Positions 14,850-17,843 of a stretch of 17,843 nt of DNA are shown piece after piece. The notes beneath the pieces were generated by a model. It had not been told where the DNA came from. It saw only the letters and a list, made by a program, of their open reading frames with translations, and did no database searches. Both the position numbers and the translations under genes were made by a program. Each line of letters starts with the position of its first letter. Positions within the stretch are counted from its first letter, which is position 1. Source of the DNA: Clostridia bacterium (lineage in GTDB: Bacteria > Bacillota_A > Clostridia > Oscillospirales > CAG-272); contig JAFTKI010000048.1 of the NCBI GenBank assembly GCA_017453335.1, positions 1-17,843 of the forward strand, read 5' to 3'.

Positions 14850-15836
14850 TCAAAGCAGATTTTTTCTCAATTCCTCGGCACTTGCGGGATGCAACAGCGC
14901 GGGAGCAATGTCAAATACGGTCTTGCAGCCGAAGTCGCCCTTGCAGGCAAGTCTTGCTGCGGCGCGCGCGTAGGCAACGATCACCGATGCTGTGAATTCG
15001 GGATTGGAATCCAGCTTCAAGCTGTATTCGATCACGTGGTTATGCTCGCCCTCAAAGCCCGTCTTGCCTGTACGGATCACAAAACCGCCGTGAGGAATTC
15101 CCTGATGGTCACGCAGGAAAGTCTCCTCATCTATAAAATGCACAATGGTATCGTAATCGGCAAAATAGTTGGGCATGGTTTTGATCTCGCGCTCGATTCT
15201 TGCAAGGTCTGCCCCCTCTTTTGCCACAACAAAGCACTCACGGATATGCTTTTGGCGAACTGTCAGATCGGGGCAGGCACCGCTGCGCACCGCTTCCAGT
15301 GCCTCGTCCACGGGAATGGTATACTGCTTGGCATTGGCAACACCCTCGATGCGTCGAATGGCGTCCGAATGACCTTGGCTCACACCCTTGCCCCAGAAGG
15401 TATAATCCTTGCCGTCGGGCAAAACCGCGCTCGCGTACAAGCGGTTGAGCGAGAACATCCCGGGATCCCATCCGCAGGAGATCACCGCAACCTTGCCTGC
15501 CGACGCGGCGGCTGCATCCACCTTGGAAAAATGCTCGGGGATCTTGGCGTGGGTATCGAAGCTGTCCACCACGTTAAAAAGAGCCGCCAGCGCAGGCGTT
15601 TGAACCGGCAGGTCGGTGGCACTGCCTCCGCACAGGATCATCACATCGATCTGATCGGTATACTGCTCCACATCGTTTGCCGAAACAACGGCAACCCCCT
15701 CGGTACGGATCTTCAGCGTGGACGGATCGCGCCGCGTAAAAACCGCGCGAAGCTCCATATCGGGATTCTGGCGGATCGCCGCCTCGATTCCCCGTCCCAG
15801 ATTGCCGTAGCCGAAAATACCAATTCTGATGCTCAT
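14850..15836 (-). CDS. ddh: meso-Diaminopimelate D-dehydrogenase
   Basis: A 328-residue NADPH-dependent enzyme that makes meso-diaminopimelate from tetrahydrodipicolinate in one step, feeding peptidoglycan and lysine synthesis. The N-terminal Rossmann motif is IGIFGYGNLGRG. CGGSATDLP, VDSFDTHAKIPEH and ISCGWDPGMFSLNR are blocks specific to the Ddh family. HGGFVIRTGKT and the C-terminal SNPEFTASVIVAYARAA region complete it. Length matches the usual 320-330. The ATG at 15836 is preferred: GAGGAG lies eight bases before it, but only two bases before the alternative ATG at 15842. It is monocistronic with its own promoter and shares a terminator with the convergent isomerase operon. Confidence 0.96.
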   Translation of the reverse strand: MSIRIGIFGYGNLGRGIEAAIRQNPDMELRAVFTRRDPSTLKIRTEGVAVVSANDVEQYTDQIDVMILCGGSATDLPVQTPALAALFNVVDSFDTHAKIPEHFSKVDAAAASAGKVAVISCGWDPGMFSLNRLYASAVLPDGKDYTFWGKGVSQGHSDAIRRIEGVANAKQYTIPVDEALEAVRSGACPDLTVRQKHIRECFVVAKEGADLARIEREIKTMPNYFADYDTIVHFIDEETFLRDHQGIPHGGFVIRTGKTGFEGEHNHVIEYSLKLDSNPEFTASVIVAYARAAARLACKGDFGCKTVFDIAPALLHPASAEELRKNLL

Positions 15837-15898
15837 AAACATTTCTCCTCGGAAAAAGAATATCGAAACAAATTTTCAAAACAAAAATTTTCATCAAG

Positions 15899-15927
15899 AT
15901 TATAGCACAAAAATCCGCGCTTGACAA
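15899..15927 (-). promoter_or_regulatory. Promoter of ddh
   Basis: On the minus strand -35 TTGTCA (15927-15922), 17-bp spacer, -10 TATAAT (15904-15899), about 60 bp before the ddh start. The AT-rich leader shows no recognisable lysine riboswitch. Confidence 0.82.
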
Positions 15928-15965
15928 GATGAAACGAAAAGAAAATTTCAGTTTTTTTGAGCAAA

Positions 15966-15996
15966 AAACGATGCATTATAAAACACGCATTTTTTT
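15966..15996 (-). terminator. Weak terminator after the serine dehydratase gene
   Basis: Overlapping the stop codon, minus-strand ATGCGT and ATGCAT can pair weakly (four solid pairs plus extras) around a ten-base loop, followed by GTTTTTT. It is much weaker than the other terminators here, so some read-through toward ddh is possible. Confidence 0.4.
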
Positions 15997-17422
15997 AAAA
16001 TACAATTTTGGCAAGTCCCGCTTCCGATGTTTCTTTATAGGACGTTGATATATCGCGTCCCGTTTCTTTCATGGTTTTGATCACCTTATCAAGCGAGATC
16101 TTTCGGGAATCCCACAAAAAGCTTGCAAGGCTGACCGCATTGATGGCGCGCATGGCGGCAACGGCATTGCGCTCAATACAGGGAATCTGCACAAGACCGC
16201 AGATCGGATCGCAGGTAAGACCAAGATGATGCTCGATTGCGATCTCCGCGGCATACTCGATTTTATCAATGTCAAGGGAAAACAATTCTCCCAGTGCCGC
16301 CGCTGCCATTGCGCAAGCACTGCCGATTTCCGCTTGACAGCCACATTCCGCTCCCGAGATCGATGCATTTGTTTTGATCAGATTGCCAATAATTCCCGCC
16401 GTAACAAGTGCCTGTAGGATCTGCCGATCGCTGTATTTGTTTTTTTGCTGTTGATAATACAGCACAGCGGGTAACACACCTGCCGCGCCGCAGGTAGGAG
16501 CCGTTACGATCTGTTCTCCCGAAGCATTTTGCTCGCTGACCGCAAAAGCAAATGCACAAACCATACGGTTTTCACGCGTTTCCGCACTTTCATCGATATG
16601 TTGGCTGAGAAAGAGCGACTTTGCCTTTTTCCTTACGGATAATCCCCCGGGCAAAATCCCCTCGTCCTCAAGTCCGCAAAGAATGGAGTGCTTCATAGTC
16701 TGCCAGACCTTTTCCATATACGCCCAAAAATCGGAGCCTTCCCGTTCTTCTGCATATTCCCACAACCGCAAAGAGTGTGCTTTGCAATAGGCGGCAATAT
16801 CGCTGAACGTATGTTCACGGTACAGATCGGGCAATCGAACCACGCGTTCCTTTTCAAACAAAACACTTCCTCCGCCAACGCTCATCACCCTCGCTCTTGC
16901 GATCTTGCCCCCGTTTTTCAAGCCGATCATATCCATGGTGTTGGGATGCGGAATATCGGTTTCCGCAAAATCAAACACGACCTCACAGGGAAATGGCGCC
17001 ACCGTCTTTTTGATCACCCGATCCGTGCCGTGTCCCTTTCCCGTTTTGGCAAGAGAGCCGTATAAAATCACTTGAAACGCTTCACATTCGGGATATTGCT
17101 CCATAAACGCTTTGCAGGCACGCTCAGGTCCCATCGTGTGCGAGCTGGAAGGACCTCGCCCAATTTTAAAAAGCTCGGTAAGCGATTGCATCCCCGTGGG
17201 GGCTTGAGGCTTTGCGGTGTCGGTGCTTGCTATGAAATCCTCCATACCTGCACCGAAAATTTGCGCCATAGCGATCAGATTGTTGGCGGAGGGCTGTGAG
17301 TAGCCCAATTCCCATTTGGAAATCGCCCGATCGCTGATACCGAGAAGCCGTGCCAATTTCTGCTGTGATAATCCTTGACGGATTCTTAAGCTTTTGATTT
17401 TTTCGGGTTCAATTTTTTTCAT
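15995..17422 (-). CDS. XRE-type HTH domain fused to L-serine dehydratase
   Basis: A 475-residue protein with two parts. Residues about 7-62 are an XRE/Cro-like helix-turn-helix (GLSQQKLARLLGISDRAISK, then WELGYSQPSANNLIAMAQIF). After a short linker, residues 78-475 are a complete single-chain Fe-S L-serine ammonia-lyase, which converts serine to pyruvate and ammonia. GRGPSSSHTMGP (88-99) is the substrate loop. TAPTCGAAGVLP, SGAECGCQAEIGSAC and CDPICGLVQIPCIERN carry the cluster cysteines, probably Cys362, Cys404 and Cys415. The frame is open throughout, with AAGGA seven bases before the ATG, so the fusion is not an artefact of a missed stop. The enzyme may sense serine and bind DNA near its own promoter; that is inference. 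Confidence 0.93.
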   Translation of the reverse strand: MKKIEPEKIKSLRIRQGLSQQKLARLLGISDRAISKWELGYSQPSANNLIAMAQIFGAGMEDFIASTDTAKPQAPTGMQSLTELFKIGRGPSSSHTMGPERACKAFMEQYPECEAFQVILYGSLAKTGKGHGTDRVIKKTVAPFPCEVVFDFAETDIPHPNTMDMIGLKNGGKIARARVMSVGGGSVLFEKERVVRLPDLYREHTFSDIAAYCKAHSLRLWEYAEEREGSDFWAYMEKVWQTMKHSILCGLEDEGILPGGLSVRKKAKSLFLSQHIDESAETRENRMVCAFAFAVSEQNASGEQIVTAPTCGAAGVLPAVLYYQQQKNKYSDRQILQALVTAGIIGNLIKTNASISGAECGCQAEIGSACAMAAAALGELFSLDIDKIEYAAEIAIEHHLGLTCDPICGLVQIPCIERNAVAAMRAINAVSLASFLWDSRKISLDKVIKTMKETGRDISTSYKETSEAGLAKIVF

Positions 17423-17465
17423 GTTCCAATCCTTGCTATCCGTAATTTAAGCGGTCTCCGATTAT

Positions 17466-17494
17466 ATTATACATGAAAGCGCCCCAACTATAAA
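17466..17494 (-). promoter_or_regulatory. Promoter of the HTH-serine dehydratase gene
   Basis: On the minus strand TTTATA (17494-17489), 17-bp spacer, TATAAT (17471-17466), about 45 bp before the ATG. A second TATAAT overlaps at 17466-17461. A 6-bp dyad CTCAAC/GTTGAG lies upstream at 17524-17540 and could be an operator or a weak terminator stem. Confidence 0.65.
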
Positions 17495-17606
17495 TCCTTT
17501 TCGAAAAAAATTCTGTCAAAGATCTCAACTGGCGGTTGAGTATGTGATTTTTCGCACAAAAAGGACCGGCTCACTAAAGATAATCTGCACAAACGAAGGA
17601 ATAAAA

Positions 17607-17728
17607 AAGGCTCCCTTGTGCAAAGGGAGCTGTTGCGAAGCGACTGAGGGATTGTTTTGAAGCAAATTTTGCTTTTTAAAACCCCTCCGCCTCGTTCCTC
17701 GGCACCTCCCTTTACACAAGGGAGGGCA
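17607..17728. repeat. MITE-like intergenic repeat, about 122 bp
   Basis: The ends are 22-bp palindromic arms, GGCTCCCTTGTGCAAAGGGAGC (17609-17630, itself a hairpin) and its near mirror at 17705-17726, differing at about one central position over the 19-base core. Inside, TGTTGCGAAGCGACTGAGGG is mirrored by a related block around 17680-17704. The centre is another dyad, AAGCAAATTTTGCTT (17659-17673). The whole element folds into a cruciform-like structure and encodes nothing credible. I recall similar CTCCCTTTxCACAAGGGAG elements as dispersed repeats in gut Clostridia; copy number here cannot be seen from one window. Confidence 0.8.
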
Positions 17729-17763
17729 GATTATAATAATAAGTGCAACACCCGAAAAAAGTA

Positions 17764-17792
17764 TAGACAATATTCTCACCAAGGTGTAAAAT
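17764..17792 (+). promoter_or_regulatory. Promoter in the IS-like left end
   Basis: -35 TAGACA (17764-17769), 17-bp spacer, -10 TAAAAT (17787-17792), predicting a start near 17799, about 33 bp before the putative TTG start codon. The spacer contains most of the left arm of the inverted repeat. Confidence 0.6.
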
Positions 17793-17836
17793 GTAGTCAC
17801 CACAACAAACAACTACACGGAGGTAAGAATATTGTC
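17766..17836 (+). repeat. Inverted repeat covering the start of the IS-like ORF
   Basis: GACAATATTCTCACC (17766-17780) and GGTAAGAATATTGTC (17822-17836) are complementary at 14 of 15 positions. The right arm includes the end of the GGAGG site and the TTG start codon. The left arm lies upstream of the predicted transcription start, so only transcripts entering from outside would contain both arms. Confidence 0.75.
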
Positions 17837-17843
17837 CTACACA
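17832..17843 (+). CDS. Start of a putative transposase ORF (partial)
   Basis: A TTG at 17832 follows GGAGG (17819-17823) by eight bases and opens a frame reading MSYT before the window ends. MSYT/MSYK is a common opening of IS30-type transposases of Firmicutes, but four residues prove nothing on their own. The call rests on the surrounding promoter, ribosome binding site and inverted repeat. Confidence 0.35.

Larger units (their letters stand above)
17741..17843 (+). mobile_element. Probable left end of an insertion sequence (cut by window)
   Basis: From about 17741 (AAGTGCAACACCCG) to the window edge the sequence has the build of an IS left end: a GTGCAAC-type terminus recalling IS30-family ends, an outward-in promoter, a strong GGAGG site and an ORF opening at the edge. 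An inverted repeat overlaps the start codon. The exact boundary and family are inferred, since the transposase and right end lie outside the window. Confidence 0.5.

Noticed and set aside
15837..15842. Alternative ATG two codons upstream in ddh.
   Set aside because: It is only two bases from the ribosome binding site. The next ATG at 15836 has proper spacing and starts the conserved SIRIGI strand.
17521..17545. CTCAAC/GTTGAG dyad as a terminator.
   Set aside because: It has only six base pairs and no adjacent T-run, so it is kept only as a note with the serine dehydratase promoter.
17525..17812. Minus-strand open frame across the repeat region.
   Set aside because: It is produced by reading through the MITE-like repeat and the IS-like end. 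Translations of such repeats are a common spurious protein in gut metagenomes, and no start signal is seen.

Overview
The window looks like chromosomal DNA of a Gram-positive Clostridia-type bacterium, probably a gut Oscillospirales/Christensenellales relative. The pointers are mid GC content, consensus TTGACA-17-TATAAT promoters, strong GGAGG ribosome binding sites, many rho-independent terminators, a single-chain clostridial serine dehydratase, meso-diaminopimelate dehydrogenase, and a hairpin-rich intergenic repeat of a kind I recall from gut Firmicutes. The lineage is inference from gene content, not from a marker gene.

Layout. At the left edge are tRNA-Leu(UAG) and a monocistronic NSS-type sodium/amino-acid symporter, both on the minus strand with their own promoters and terminators. 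From 7383 down to 1709 lies a six-gene minus-strand operon: TetR-like regulator, fakA, plsX, a DegV/FakB-like protein, a GNAT-like acyltransferase and a small acyl carrier protein. Read together it activates fatty acids to acyl-phosphate (FakA/FakB), moves them to ACP (PlsX), and may pass acyl-ACP to the acyltransferase. Next comes a decayed fragment of a glutamate-synthase small-subunit-like oxidoreductase (frameshift plus loss of the C-terminal two thirds).

From 12046 down to 8066 is a two-gene operon for a heterodimeric ABC exporter. Its roughly 250-nt leader carries a 14-codon peptide ORF, a long-range inverted repeat, a candidate antiterminator and a strong intrinsic terminator before the first ABC gene. 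This has the architecture of ribosome-mediated transcription attenuation as known for Bacillus subtilis bmrB-bmrCD, and is the most interesting element here. Divergent from it on the plus strand is a DeoR regulator followed by two tandem, duplicated TIM-barrel sugar isomerase/epimerase genes. These converge on ddh (diaminopimelate dehydrogenase) through a shared bidirectional terminator.

The right end holds an unusual fusion of an XRE-type helix-turn-helix domain to L-serine dehydratase, an intergenic stretch with a 122-bp MITE-like repeat, and, cut by the window edge, what appears to be the left end of an insertion sequence. That end has its own promoter and a hairpin placed to block transposase translation from read-through transcripts.
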